NCBI GenBank assembly: GCA_029779435.1
Contig: JAKPAM010000018.1
Location: forward strand, 1 to 35,977
DNA: 35,977 nucleotides
Source: Pseudomonadota bacterium
GTDB lineage: Bacteria > Pseudomonadota > Gammaproteobacteria > Burkholderiales > Burkholderiaceae_E
Reading direction: 5' to 3'
The notes below the pieces were generated by a model, which searched no databases, was not told where the DNA came from, and saw only the letters and a list, made by a program, of their open reading frames with translations. Below are positions 25,472 through 33,491 of the stretch, piece by piece (positions within the stretch are counted from its first letter, which is position 1; the number at the start of each line of letters is the position of its first letter). The translations under genes and the position numbers were made by a program.

Positions 25472-26593
25472 ATGAGCGATCGGGCGCAACAGCGCGCGAC
25501 ACGGATCATCTTCTTCGCGGCCGGCCTGGCCATCGCGGCCTGGGCGCCGCTGGTGCCGTTCGCCAAGGCGCGCACGCAATTGGACGACGCGGGCCTGGGC
25601 TTGCTGCTGCTGTGCCTGGGCGCCGGATCGCTGCTGGCGATGCCGTTGGCCGGCGCCTGGGCCGCCCGCAGCGGCTGTCGCCGCGTGCTGCGGATCACCG
25701 CGCCGATCGTGTTCGCGATGCTGCCGCTGCTGGCCTCGGTCGACGCGCCGCTGGCGCTGGGCCTGTCGCTGTTCGTGTTCGGCGCATCGATCGGCGCGCT
25801 CGACTGCACGATGACCCTGATGGCCGTGCAGGTCGAACGGCAGGCCGGCACGCCGATGCTCGCCGGCATCCACGCGTGGTACAGCGTCGGCGGACTGGCG
25901 GGCGCCGCCGCCACGACACTGCTGCTCAGCGCGGGACTGCCGCCGCTCACCGTGACCCTGGCCGTCGTCGTCGCGCTGCTGGTCCTGTACGCGTTCGCCG
26001 CGCCGCATTGGCGCGACGAGCGCGCGCCGCGCGACGGACCGGCCTTCGCACTGCCGCGCGGCATCGTCTGGCTGATCGGCATCGCGTGCCTGATCAGCTT
26101 CCTGGCCGAAGGCGCGATGCTGGACTGGAGCGCCGTGCTGCTGGTCGAGGACAAGGGCATGGCGACGCGCCACGCCGGCGCGGGCTTCGCGCTGTTCTCG
26201 GTCGCGATGACGGCCGTGCGCCTCGGCGGCGACGCGCTGATCCGGCGCTGGGGCCTGGCCCGCAACGTGATCGCCGGCGCGATCGTCGCGAGCGCCGGCC
26301 TACTGCTGACCGCGTTCTCACCCAGCGCCCTCGGCGCGGCCGCCGGCTGTGCGATCGTCGGCGCGGGTGCCGCGAACATCGTCCCGGCGCTGTTCTCTCT
26401 GGCCGGACGGCAGACGGCGATGCCCGACAGCGTCGCGATTCCGGCGGTCTCCACGCTCGGCTACGCCGGCATCCTCGCCGGCCCGGCGCTGATCGGCTTC
26501 ATCGCGCACGCCAGCAGCCTGCCGATGGCGCTGGCGAGCGTGGCGATCGCGTTGGCCGGGGTGGCGCTGCTGGCACGGCGGCTGCCGCACTGA
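25472..26593 (+). CDS. MFS transporter (YbjJ-like)
   Basis: Inner-membrane transporter of 373 residues with about 12 membrane segments. Features are LGAGSLLAMPLAGAWAAR with the following 'SGCRR' cytoplasmic loop (MFS loop 2-3), an ASIGALDCTMTLMAVQVER segment, and a central 'GIHAWYSVGGLAGA', a pattern seen in YbjJ-like transporters. The substrate is unknown. ATG 25472 is the first Met of the conserved region, with a weak ribosome site (GGTCCG). The upstream frame stays open only because the 7-bp repeats contain no stop. Its promoter must lie in or next to the repeats. The crotonase gene follows by 81 bp. Confidence 0.85.
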   Translation: MSDRAQQRATRIIFFAAGLAIAAWAPLVPFAKARTQLDDAGLGLLLLCLGAGSLLAMPLAGAWAARSGCRRVLRITAPIVFAMLPLLASVDAPLALGLSLFVFGASIGALDCTMTLMAVQVERQAGTPMLAGIHAWYSVGGLAGAAATTLLLSAGLPPLTVTLAVVVALLVLYAFAAPHWRDERAPRDGPAFALPRGIVWLIGIACLISFLAEGAMLDWSAVLLVEDKGMATRHAGAGFALFSVAMTAVRLGGDALIRRWGLARNVIAGAIVASAGLLLTAFSPSALGAAAGCAIVGAGAANIVPALFSLAGRQTAMPDSVAIPAVSTLGYAGILAGPALIGFIAHASSLPMALASVAIALAGVALLARRLPH

Positions 26594-26674
26594 TGTCCAC
26601 GCCGTAGGCGGGCCGGCCCCGGTGGTAGCATCGGCGAGCTTGCCGACGATGCCCATGGAAACGAGGAGACCCCG

Positions 26675-27454
26675 ATGGCCAATCAGTTCTGCCAGATCAC
26701 CCGCGATGGACACCTGACGATCTTCACGCTCAATCGCCCCAAGGTGATGAACGCGTTGCACTCGCCCGCGCACTTCGAACTATCGAAGGCGTTCGACGAT
26801 TTCGCCGCCGACCCCGAGCAATGGGTCGGCATCGTCACCGGCGCCGGAGACAAGGCGTTCTCCGCCGGCAATGACTTGAAGCACCAGGCGTCGGGCGGCG
26901 TCATGGACCGGCCGCCCACGGGCTTCGCGGGCCTGTCGCACCGCTTCGACCTGAACAAGCCGCTGATCGCGGCCGTCAATGGCGTCGCGATGGGCGGCGG
27001 CTTCGAGATCGCGCTGGCCTGCGACCTGATCATCGCGTCGGACCGCGCCGTGTTCGCGCTGCCCGAGCCAAACGTGGGCCTGGCCGCGCTGGCCGGCGGG
27101 CTGCATCGGCTGCCGCGCGCGATCGGCCTGAAGCGGGCCATGGGCATGATCCTGACCGCGCGCCGCGTGACGCCGCAGGAAGGCATCGAGCTGGGCTTCG
27201 TCAACGAAGTGGTGCCGCACGCGGAACTGATGGACGCCGCGCGCCGCTGGGCCGGGCAGATCCTGGCGTGCAGCCCGATGTCGATCCGCGCGTCCAAGCA
27301 GGCGGTGATGCGCGGCCTCGACGAAACCGTCGAGATGGCGCTGCGCCATCAGCTCGAATACCCGGCGGTATCGGCGATGCGCGCGTCGGAGGACTTCATC
27401 GAAGGCCCGCTCGCGTTCTCGCAGAAGCGCAAGCCGAACTGGAAAGGCCGCTAA
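26675..27454 (+). CDS. Enoyl-CoA hydratase/isomerase family protein (crotonase fold)
   Basis: Cytosolic crotonase of 259 residues. Oxyanion-hole segments are FSAGNDLK (62-69) and AMGGGFEIALACD. Both catalytic glutamates of true hydratases are present, Glu111 and Glu131, with the standard 20-residue spacing. The LPEPNVGLAALAGGLHRLPR block resembles hydratases of the CaiD/short-chain type. The C-terminus ends in AFSQKRKPNWKGR as in most family members. The start is supported by GAGGAGA upstream of ATG 26675. It could be co-transcribed with the MFS gene (81 bp). Its stop codon abuts the six-copy 16-bp array. Confidence 0.93.
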   Translation: MANQFCQITRDGHLTIFTLNRPKVMNALHSPAHFELSKAFDDFAADPEQWVGIVTGAGDKAFSAGNDLKHQASGGVMDRPPTGFAGLSHRFDLNKPLIAAVNGVAMGGGFEIALACDLIIASDRAVFALPEPNVGLAALAGGLHRLPRAIGLKRAMGMILTARRVTPQEGIELGFVNEVVPHAELMDAARRWAGQILACSPMSIRASKQAVMRGLDETVEMALRHQLEYPAVSAMRASEDFIEGPLAFSQKRKPNWKGR

Positions 27455-27550
27455 GGCCTGTCCGCACTAAGGCCTGTTCGCGCTAGGATCCGTTCGCACC
27501 AAGGACTTTTCACGCTAAGGGCTGCTCACGCCAAGGGCTGTCGACACCAG
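27455..27550 (+). repeat. Six degenerate 16-bp tandem repeats
   Basis: Six contiguous 16-base units begin immediately after the crotonase stop: GGCCTGTCCGCACTAA, GGCCTGTTCGCGCTAG, GATCCGTTCGCACCAA, GGACTTTTCACGCTAA, GGGCTGCTCACGCCAA and GGGCTGTCGACACCAG. They are clearly related but divergent. The same motif occurs singly in other convergent spacers (4278, 13503, 31869) and as an inverted pair at 38-78. The array fills most of the gap to the convergent DapA-family gene. Confidence 0.85.
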
Positions 27551-27575
27551 GCGACCGGGCGTCGGCAAACCGGCT

Positions 27576-28499
27576 TCACGCCAATGACGCCAGCACCGCC
27601 TTGACGTCCTCGCGTCCTTGCTCGGACAGGGGCGCCTGCGGCGCGAGCGGATCGCCCACCGCATAGCCCTGCAGCTGCAGCCCGCCCTTGACGCAGGCCG
27701 CCAGGTTGTACTTGGCGAACACCTGGTTGATCCGCCACAGCCGCCGCTGCAAGGCCATCGCCTCGGTCCACTTGCCGGCGCGGCACAGGTCGTAGAGTTC
27801 GACGCTCTGTTTCGGCACGAGGCAGGCCGGACCGGCCATCCAGCCGACGCCGCCGATCATCATCACCGCGGTCGGGATATGGGCCGACGCCGCGAACACC
27901 TGCATCCGCCCCTCGACCTTCTCGATGATCGTCAACAGGCGGCCGGTGTTGAACGAAGCGTCCTTGATGTAGCGGATGTTCGGGATCCGGCTCAGCCGGT
28001 CGATGACCGGCAGCGTCAGGTCCGAACGCTGGAAATTCGGATTGGTGTAAAGCGTGACCGGCACCGACACCGCATCGGCGATCGCCTTGAAGTACTGGTA
28101 GACGCCTTCATCGTCGACCGGGAAATAGGCCTCGAGAATCGCGAGGATCCCGTCGGCGCCGAGCTTCTCGTAAGCCCGCGCTTGTGCGACGGCATCGGCC
28201 GTCGTGCACGACGCGACGCCCGGAATGACCGGCACCTGTCCGGCGGACGCCTGCACGACGGTCTCGACCACCGCGAGCCGCTGCTCGGCGGTCAGGTACG
28301 CGAATTCGCCGGTCGAGCCCAGCGGACTCAGGCCATGCACGCCCTGGCGGATCAGGTCGCGACAAAGCCGCGCCAGCACGGGGCTCAGAACGCGGCCCGT
28401 CCTGGGATGGACCGGAGACACGAGATAAGGGATGACGCCGGCCAGTTCCACGGCGCCGGCTGCTTTGCGGGGGTTGCTCGTCTTGCGTGAGGTGCTCAC
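27576..28499 (-). CDS. Dihydrodipicolinate synthase-family lyase
   Basis: Class I aldolase of 307 residues in the DapA/KDG-aldolase/N-acetylneuraminate-lyase superfamily. The pyruvate-binding GSTGEF is at 61-66, the catalytic Tyr is Tyr151 (LYTNPNF) and the Schiff-base Lys is Lys179 (YIKDAS). It splits or forms a C-C bond using pyruvate or a related 2-oxo acid. It is unlikely to be the lysine-pathway DapA because it lies next to a divergent Bug receptor and has a basic extension of about 15 residues. A GTG start at 28499 is supported by AGGAAG; an in-frame ATG at 28559 is the alternative. It is cytosolic. Confidence 0.9.
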   Translation of the reverse strand: MSTSRKTSNPRKAAGAVELAGVIPYLVSPVHPRTGRVLSPVLARLCRDLIRQGVHGLSPLGSTGEFAYLTAEQRLAVVETVVQASAGQVPVIPGVASCTTADAVAQARAYEKLGADGILAILEAYFPVDDEGVYQYFKAIADAVSVPVTLYTNPNFQRSDLTLPVIDRLSRIPNIRYIKDASFNTGRLLTIIEKVEGRMQVFAASAHIPTAVMMIGGVGWMAGPACLVPKQSVELYDLCRAGKWTEAMALQRRLWRINQVFAKYNLAACVKGGLQLQGYAVGDPLAPQAPLSEQGREDVKAVLASLA

Positions 28500-28559
28500 T
28501 GTCTTCCTACCTGAGAATGGCCGCACGACCGGACACGGGGTGGGCAGGGTAGCTATCAT

Positions 28560-28585
28560 TGACCGCCGGTTCGGTCATCCCGAAC
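28560..28585. promoter_or_regulatory. Overlapping inverted repeats in divergent promoter region
   Basis: TGACCG-N6-CGGTCA (28560-28577) overlaps GTTCGG-N5-CCGAAC (28569-28585) in the 166-bp gap between the DapA-family gene and the Bug receptor. The two are mutually exclusive pairings and make a plausible operator for a dimeric regulator. No regulator gene is adjacent. Confidence 0.4.
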
Positions 28586-28665
28586 GGCCGATTCTAGAAC
28601 GGAAACCGACGCTGCCGAAGCGAACGGACGCTCGATCAAAATCTCTGTCGAATAGGGTCCGCACC

Positions 28666-29661
28666 ATGACCATGACACGCTCCGCATCGCCCCGAATCAC
28701 GCGCCGCCTCCTCCTCGGCGCACTGACCATCGCCTGCCTCGGCGCATCGCTGCCGACGGTCGCCGCGAGCTGGCCCGAACGTCCGGTACGGGTCGTGGTC
28801 GCCTTCGCGCCGGGCGGCATCGCCGACCAGGCGGCGCGCGCGGTGGCCGATGCCCTCGGTAGCGCGCTGGGGCAGCCGGTGGTGGTCGAGAACCGCGGCG
28901 GCGCGGGCGGCAACATCGGAGCCGCGACCGTGGCCCAGGCCGTGCCCGACGGCTATACGGTCCTGATCACGACCACGTCGATCGCGGTCAACCCGGCCCT
29001 CTACGCGAACCCCGGCTACGATCTCGCGAAGGATCTGGTGCCGGTCACGGAAATCGCCAGCAGTGCCAACGCCATCGCCGCCTATCCCGGCTATGGGGTG
29101 AAGACGCTGCCCGAGGCCATCGCGAAAGCGCGCGGCAACAAGGCGAGCTTCGGTTCGCCCGGCAACGGATCGACCTCGCACCTGACGGGCGAATACGTGT
29201 TCAACAGCGTCTCGCACGCGGACGTTCACCACGTGCCGTATCGCGGCGGCGCGCTCGCGGTGGCCGATACGCTCGGCGGCCAGACGCCCTTCGTCGTCGT
29301 GCCGGTCTCGGTGGTCGCCCAGCACGTGAAGGCCGGCACGCTGGTCCCGCTCGCCGTCACCAGCGAGAAGCGCCATGCCGAATGGCCGACCGTGCCCACC
29401 GTCTCGGAATCCGGCTTTCCCGGCTACGTCGATGCGACATGGGTGGGCGCCTTCCTGCCTGCCGGCACGCCCGCCGCGATCGTCGCCGCGTTGAATGGAA
29501 AACTCGTCGAGACACTGGGCAAACCCGAGGTGAGAAACCGGCTCGCCACGGCGGGACTCGAGCCGCGAGGCAGTTCGTCCGCCGAATTCACGAAGTTCGT
29601 GCAGGACGAAGCCGCGCGCTGGAAGTCGGTGGTCCAGAAGACCGGCGTAAAAGCGGAATAG
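28666..29661 (+). CDS. Bug (TctC-family) periplasmic solute receptor
   Basis: Receptor of 331 residues, with a leader containing two Arg pairs (10-14) and a hydrophobic core cleaved near TVAAS. Family landmarks are RPVRVVVAFAPGGIADQAAR, VVVENRGGAGGNIGAA, VNPALYANPGYDLAKDL, a GSPGNGSTSHL ligand-loop segment, and WPTVPTVSESGFPGY. ATG 28666 is preferred; ATG 28672 is also in frame. It is divergent from the DapA-family lyase, a common pairing in Bordetella-like genomes that suggests uptake of a sugar acid or keto acid handled by the lyase. No TctAB genes are nearby. Confidence 0.92.
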   Translation: MTMTRSASPRITRRLLLGALTIACLGASLPTVAASWPERPVRVVVAFAPGGIADQAARAVADALGSALGQPVVVENRGGAGGNIGAATVAQAVPDGYTVLITTTSIAVNPALYANPGYDLAKDLVPVTEIASSANAIAAYPGYGVKTLPEAIAKARGNKASFGSPGNGSTSHLTGEYVFNSVSHADVHHVPYRGGALAVADTLGGQTPFVVVPVSVVAQHVKAGTLVPLAVTSEKRHAEWPTVPTVSESGFPGYVDATWVGAFLPAGTPAAIVAALNGKLVETLGKPEVRNRLATAGLEPRGSSSAEFTKFVQDEAARWKSVVQKTGVKAE

Positions 29662-29696
29662 CTGGAACAGGCGCGCGGCGGCACGCTCCGGAAAGC

Positions 29697-30905
29697 TCAG
29701 CCGGCCGCCGCGTGCACGACGCCGTCGGCCAGCAGGCGCTCGATGTCGGCGGCCGAATAGCCGTGCGCGGCCAGCACCTCGCGCGTGTGCTGGCCCCGCA
29801 TCGGCGACGTGCCGCGCGGCGAGCCGTTGTCGGGTTCGGCGACCCCGGGCACCGCGGCGACCGGCGCAGCGTCGGGAACGCCCGGCTGGTCGAGCCACTG
29901 GATCGTCCGCGTCGCCTTGACCTGCGGCTGCTCGATGAACTGCGCGTAGGTATTGATCCGCTCGTGCATCACCTGAGCGCGCGCCAGCGCGTCGTCCAGC
30001 GCGTCGCTGGTGTACGCCGTAAAGCGCGGCCGCAGGATCGCGTACAACGCGTCCTGATTCGCGAACCGATCGGCCGGCGTCGCGAAGCGCGGATCATCGG
30101 CCGCCTGCGGCACCTCGAGCAGCCCGCACAGCTTGCGGAAATCCCGGTCGCTGAACGCGACGATCTGCATCCATCCGTCGGCCGTCTGGAAGTTGCCCTG
30201 CGGCACGCCGCCGGGACGGATCGTGCCGCCCTCGAAGTGCGATTGCATCAGCCGGATCGACTGCAGCGCATTGGCCGACTGCATCAGGCTGATGTCCAGG
30301 AAATGGCCTTCGCCCGTCTCGCGGCGCGCATACAGCGCGGCCGACAACGCCTGGAACGCATAGAGCGCCGTCACCATGTCGACGACGATGACCGGCACCC
30401 GCATCGGCACGCCGTCCGCGCCGCGGTTCTCCATCATCAGTCCCGTATAGGCCTGCAGCACCGGATCCATCGCCGGACGCTCGGCCAACGGACCGGTCTG
30501 GCCGAATCCCGAGATCGACACGTAGACGATGCCCGGCCGGCGGGCGCTGACCGCCTCGTGGCCGAAGCCCAGGCGCTCGACGACGCCGGGCCGGAACCCT
30601 TCGATGAACACGTCCGCCTCGTCGATCAGCCGGCCGAGCACCTCGCGCCCGGCGTCGGTCTTCAGGTCCAGCGCCACGCTGCGCTTGCCCAGGTTGCCGA
30701 TGATCGAGAACGCGGTATGGTCGCCATAGCGCGCTCCCAGCCCCCGCGACCAATCGCCGTCACCGGTGGTCTCGACCTTGATGACATCCGCGCCGTACTG
30801 CGCGAGCAGCATCGTGCAATAAGGGCCGGCGATGCCCTGGCTGAGGTCGACGACCTTCAGGCCGGCATAAGGCGTGGCATGGCTGAGCGAGGAATCTGGA
30901 CGCAT
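29697..30905 (-). CDS. CaiB/BaiF-family CoA transferase
   Basis: Class III CoA transferase of 402 residues that moves CoA between carboxylates without loss of the thioester bond. N-terminal KVVDLSQGIAGPYCTMLLAQYGADVIKVE is diagnostic, KRSVALDLK follows, and the catalytic Asp is Asp147 in AMDPVLQAYTG. The C-terminal half has the expected HTREVL block. It is divergent from the isomerase-like crotonase at 31048 (142-bp gap) and convergent with the Bug receptor. It probably activates the acid that the neighbouring crotonase processes. It is cytosolic; the donor and acceptor are unknown. Confidence 0.94.
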   Translation of the reverse strand: MRPDSSLSHATPYAGLKVVDLSQGIAGPYCTMLLAQYGADVIKVETTGDGDWSRGLGARYGDHTAFSIIGNLGKRSVALDLKTDAGREVLGRLIDEADVFIEGFRPGVVERLGFGHEAVSARRPGIVYVSISGFGQTGPLAERPAMDPVLQAYTGLMMENRGADGVPMRVPVIVVDMVTALYAFQALSAALYARRETGEGHFLDISLMQSANALQSIRLMQSHFEGGTIRPGGVPQGNFQTADGWMQIVAFSDRDFRKLCGLLEVPQAADDPRFATPADRFANQDALYAILRPRFTAYTSDALDDALARAQVMHERINTYAQFIEQPQVKATRTIQWLDQPGVPDAAPVAAVPGVAEPDNGSPRGTSPMRGQHTREVLAAHGYSAADIERLLADGVVHAAAG

Positions 30906-31047
30906 GATGGTGCTCGGTATGACGACGTTCGACGAATCGGCAACTTAGCACAGCCGCATCGCGCGAAGCCGCGCGTCGATACCGTGGAACCCCACCAATG
31001 GAACGCCCGTTTCGATAACATCGGGAAGACAACCCAGGAGACGACCG

Positions 31048-31821
31048 ATGGCAGGTGTATTGGAGGAACGAGACGGGGCAGTGGGCATCCTGACGCTGGA
31101 CGAGCCCGCGACGCTGAACGCGATGACGCCCGATCTGCTCGAAGGCTTGACGCGTGCGATCGGCAGGATGACGGACGACCCGTCGATCCGCGCGCTGATC
31201 CTGACCGGGGCGGGCCGCGGCTTCTGCTCGGGACAGAATCTGAAGGCCGCCGGCCTGTTCCAGGACGGCCTCGTCGATGGCGTGATGACCAGCTACTGGC
31301 CTGCGTTCAAGGCGCTGCGCGAATGCCGCGTCCCGGTCGTGGTCGCCGTCAACGGCGTCGCCGCGGGCGGCGGCTTCAGCCTGGCGATGGCCGGCGATTT
31401 CGTGCTGGCCGCCCGGTCGGCCTCGTTCATCCAGGTGTTCAGCCGGATCGGCCTGGTCCCCGACCTGGGGTCGACGTGGATGCTGCCCCGCCTGATCGGC
31501 CGCCAGCGCGCGTTGGAAATGATGATGCTGAACGAACCGTGCCCGGCCGAGCGGGCCAAGATGCTGGGCATCGTCCGCGACGTCTTCGATGACGGCGAGC
31601 TGATGGCGCAGGCCCGCGCGTTCGCGCAACGCCTGGCCGACGGGCCGACCCGCGCGCTGGTCGCCACGCGGCAACTGCTCGAGCAGGGCGAGCGTGCGAC
31701 CTTCGACGAGCAGTTCCTGCGGGAGTTGCAGGTCCAGAGCGAGCTGCGTCAAGGACCCGATGCGCTGGAAGGCCGCGCCGCGTTCGTCCAGAAGCGCAAG
31801 GCGCGGTTCGTCGGGCGCTGA
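31048..31821 (+). CDS. Crotonase-fold isomerase (PaaG-like)
   Basis: Cytosolic crotonase of 257 residues. The oxyanion-hole segments FCSGQNLK (59-66) and AAGGGFSLAMAGD are present, but both hydratase glutamates are absent (Ser111 and Phe131 at the matching positions). Asp139 in GLVPDLGSTWMLPRL is kept, as in PaaG and related isomerases, so double-bond or ring isomerisation is more likely than hydration. CCCAGGAGACGACCG gives a strong ribosome site before ATG 31048. It is divergent from the CaiB-type transferase and probably in the same pathway. Confidence 0.92.
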   Translation: MAGVLEERDGAVGILTLDEPATLNAMTPDLLEGLTRAIGRMTDDPSIRALILTGAGRGFCSGQNLKAAGLFQDGLVDGVMTSYWPAFKALRECRVPVVVAVNGVAAGGGFSLAMAGDFVLAARSASFIQVFSRIGLVPDLGSTWMLPRLIGRQRALEMMMLNEPCPAERAKMLGIVRDVFDDGELMAQARAFAQRLADGPTRALVATRQLLEQGERATFDEQFLRELQVQSELRQGPDALEGRAAFVQKRKARFVGR

Positions 31822-31868
31822 AAACCCCGCCAGCCAAGTCGATCGACGATATCCAGCGGCCGATCGAG

Positions 31869-31890
31869 GGCCTGTTCACGCCAGGATCGA
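31869..31890 (+). repeat. Best copy of the dispersed convergent-spacer motif
   Basis: GGCCTGTTCACGCCAG followed by GATCGA sits directly against the stop codon of the VOC gene, in the 69-bp gap between two convergent genes. It serves as the reference copy for the matches at 4278, 13503 and 27455. Confidence 0.65.
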
Positions 31891-32358
31891 TCACGCATGC
31901 GGCTCGCCGCCGGTGGCCAGACGCTGCATGAACCACCAGTGATGCCCTTCGGGATCCACTGCGCGGTAGGACCGATCGATCCAATAGTCCTCGCCATGGT
32001 CCTGCGTCGAGGGCTCGTGACCGATGATCGCGCCGGCGGCCCTCGCGTGCGCGCAATGGGCGTCGACATCGTCGACGAACAGGCATAGCGCCTGGCTCAC
32101 GGCGCCTCCGTTCGACCGCGGGCTGCGCCGCAGCATCGGCACGGCCGCCTCGTACCGGTCGTCGGCGCCGGTCTGGCCGACCATCACCAACGCATCTCCG
32201 TATTCGAGTTCCGAATGCTCGACGCGACCGCCCTCGCCTTCGACGAGCAGACGCACGCGAAAGCCGAAAGCACGGCACAGGAAGTCGATCGCCGACTTCG
32301 GATCATCGTAGAAGACGCCGCTGGACAGGCGCGGCCACCCCGCAGGAGTCGGCTTCAT
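31891..32358 (-). CDS. VOC-family (glyoxalase/bleomycin-resistance-like) protein
   Basis: Protein of 155 residues with one VOC beta-alpha-beta-beta-beta pair. It has SGVFYDDPKSAIDFLCRAFGF at 13-33, a central LFVDDVDAHCAHARAAGA, and a C-terminal 'YRAVDPEGHHWWF' block. Glu and His residues in these strands (HSELEYGD, GHHWW) could bind a metal. This subgroup (PhnB/YraH-like) has no settled function; glyoxalase, dioxygenase or drug-binding roles are all possible. It is divergent from the cyclodeaminase-family gene, whose leader region contains a strong hairpin. Confidence 0.88.
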   Translation of the reverse strand: MKPTPAGWPRLSSGVFYDDPKSAIDFLCRAFGFRVRLLVEGEGGRVEHSELEYGDALVMVGQTGADDRYEAAVPMLRRSPRSNGGAVSQALCLFVDDVDAHCAHARAAGAIIGHEPSTQDHGEDYWIDRSYRAVDPEGHHWWFMQRLATGGEPHA

Positions 32359-32379
32359 AATCCCTCCATCGAAAGTGAT

Positions 32380-32400
32380 GGCGATGCCAGATGCATCGCC
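32380..32400. promoter_or_regulatory. Perfect 8-bp inverted repeat upstream of the leader ORF
   Basis: GGCGATGC (32380-32387) and GCATCGCC (32393-32400) flank a 5-base loop, 26 bp before the leader ATG. It could be an operator between the VOC and cyclodeaminase-family genes, or an RNA hairpin in the leader transcript. Confidence 0.5.
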
Positions 32401-32426
32401 GGATGATCTTCATGATAGGAGAACCC

Positions 32427-32480
32427 ATGTTCATTATCGATCCGCACGACGACATCGGCCCCGGGCCCATGCCGCGATGA
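32427..32480 (+). CDS. 17-residue leader ORF, coupled to the next gene
   Basis: The short ORF MFIIDPHDDIGPGPMPR has a strong ribosome site (AGGAG at 32417-32421, 5 bases before ATG). Its TGA stop overlaps the ATG of the cyclodeaminase-family gene (ATGA at 32477-32480). That downstream start has only a weak site of its own, so translation of the short ORF may deliver ribosomes to it. The peptide resembles nothing I know. Whether the peptide itself matters or only the act of translation is unknown. Confidence 0.55.
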   Translation: MFIIDPHDDIGPGPMPR

Positions 32481-33427
32481 GCGCCTCGATCCGATACATC
32501 GACGCAGGGACCGTGCTTCGGCTGCTTTCCCCGACGGACGCCGTGCAAGCGATCCGGCGCGCGCTGCAAGCCGGCTACCGTCCCGAGCACGATCACCGGA
32601 GAACCGCGAACCCGCTATCGCACGGCGAGTTCCTGCTGATGCCTTCCGAAGCGGGTGATGCCGCCGGCATCAAGGTGCTTACCGTGGCGCCCGGCAATCC
32701 CGCACGCGGCCTGCCGCGCATTCAGGGCGTCTACGTGCTGCTCGACGCCCGGACCCTGGCGCCCCGCTATCTGATCGATGGGCCCTCGCTGACGGAACTG
32801 CGCACCGCCGCCGTCTCGCTGGCCGCAGTGAAGGACGCGCTCGCCGGCGACTCGCCGCTCGACGTCGCCGTGTTCGGGACCGGGCCGCAAGGGTTGGCGC
32901 ATGTTCGGACACTGCATGAGGTGCTCGAAGGCACGCGGGCGGTCCGTTCGGTCACGGCGCTCGTGCGCGGAACGCGTGCCGTCGCGTCGGGCGGGTATTT
33001 CACTCATGTCGCGCGAATCGGCAGTACCGAAGCCGGTGCGGCCCTTGCGGCCGCGGGGCTGATCATTTGCGCGACCACGGCCAGGACCCCGCTCTTCGAT
33101 GGCAGTGTCGTGCGCGACGATGCCATCGTCATCGCGGTCGGGTCGCACGAGCCGGATGCCCGCGAGCTGCCGTCATCGCTGATGGGAAGGGCCGACGTCA
33201 TCGTCGAGGATCTCGCTGCGGCCCTGCGCGAATGCGGCGACGTCATCATGGCGATCGACGACGGCAGCCTGAGCCGGGACCGCCTGCTTCTGATGGCCGA
33301 TATCGTCAGCGGCAGCGGATCGCCGCACGGCGACCGGCCGATCGTCTTCAAGAGCGCCGGCATGCCCTGGGAGGATCTGGTGATCGCCGCAGCGGTCGCC
33401 GATGCCCACGACAGGCAGTCGCCTTAG
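32477..33427 (+). CDS. Ornithine cyclodeaminase/mu-crystallin family protein
   Basis: NAD(P)-binding enzyme of 316 residues. The N-terminal substrate domain has IKVLTVAPGNPARGLP (active-site Lys near residue 65) and GPSLTELRTAAVS. The Rossmann motif is VFGTGPQGLAHVRTL near 132-146. The C-terminal part (DVIVEDLAAAL, PIVFKSAGMPWEDLVIAA) completes the family pattern. Members include ornithine cyclodeaminase, alanine dehydrogenase and ketimine reductases, so the substrate is open. ATG 32477 is chosen because the conserved fold begins just after it and it couples to the 17-codon ORF. It is cytosolic. Confidence 0.9.
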   Translation: MSASIRYIDAGTVLRLLSPTDAVQAIRRALQAGYRPEHDHRRTANPLSHGEFLLMPSEAGDAAGIKVLTVAPGNPARGLPRIQGVYVLLDARTLAPRYLIDGPSLTELRTAAVSLAAVKDALAGDSPLDVAVFGTGPQGLAHVRTLHEVLEGTRAVRSVTALVRGTRAVASGGYFTHVARIGSTEAGAALAAAGLIICATTARTPLFDGSVVRDDAIVIAVGSHEPDARELPSSLMGRADVIVEDLAAALRECGDVIMAIDDGSLSRDRLLLMADIVSGSGSPHGDRPIVFKSAGMPWEDLVIAAAVADAHDRQSP

Positions 33428-33491
33428 CGCGGATCCGTCCCCATCGAGGCCGGCGCGTGCGCGGCCTGCCGGCAGCCCTGCCGAAGACGCA

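Noticed and set aside
27455..27550. CRISPR or att site interpretation of the 16-bp array
   Set aside because: Contiguous degenerate units without unique spacers and no cas or integrase gene nearby.
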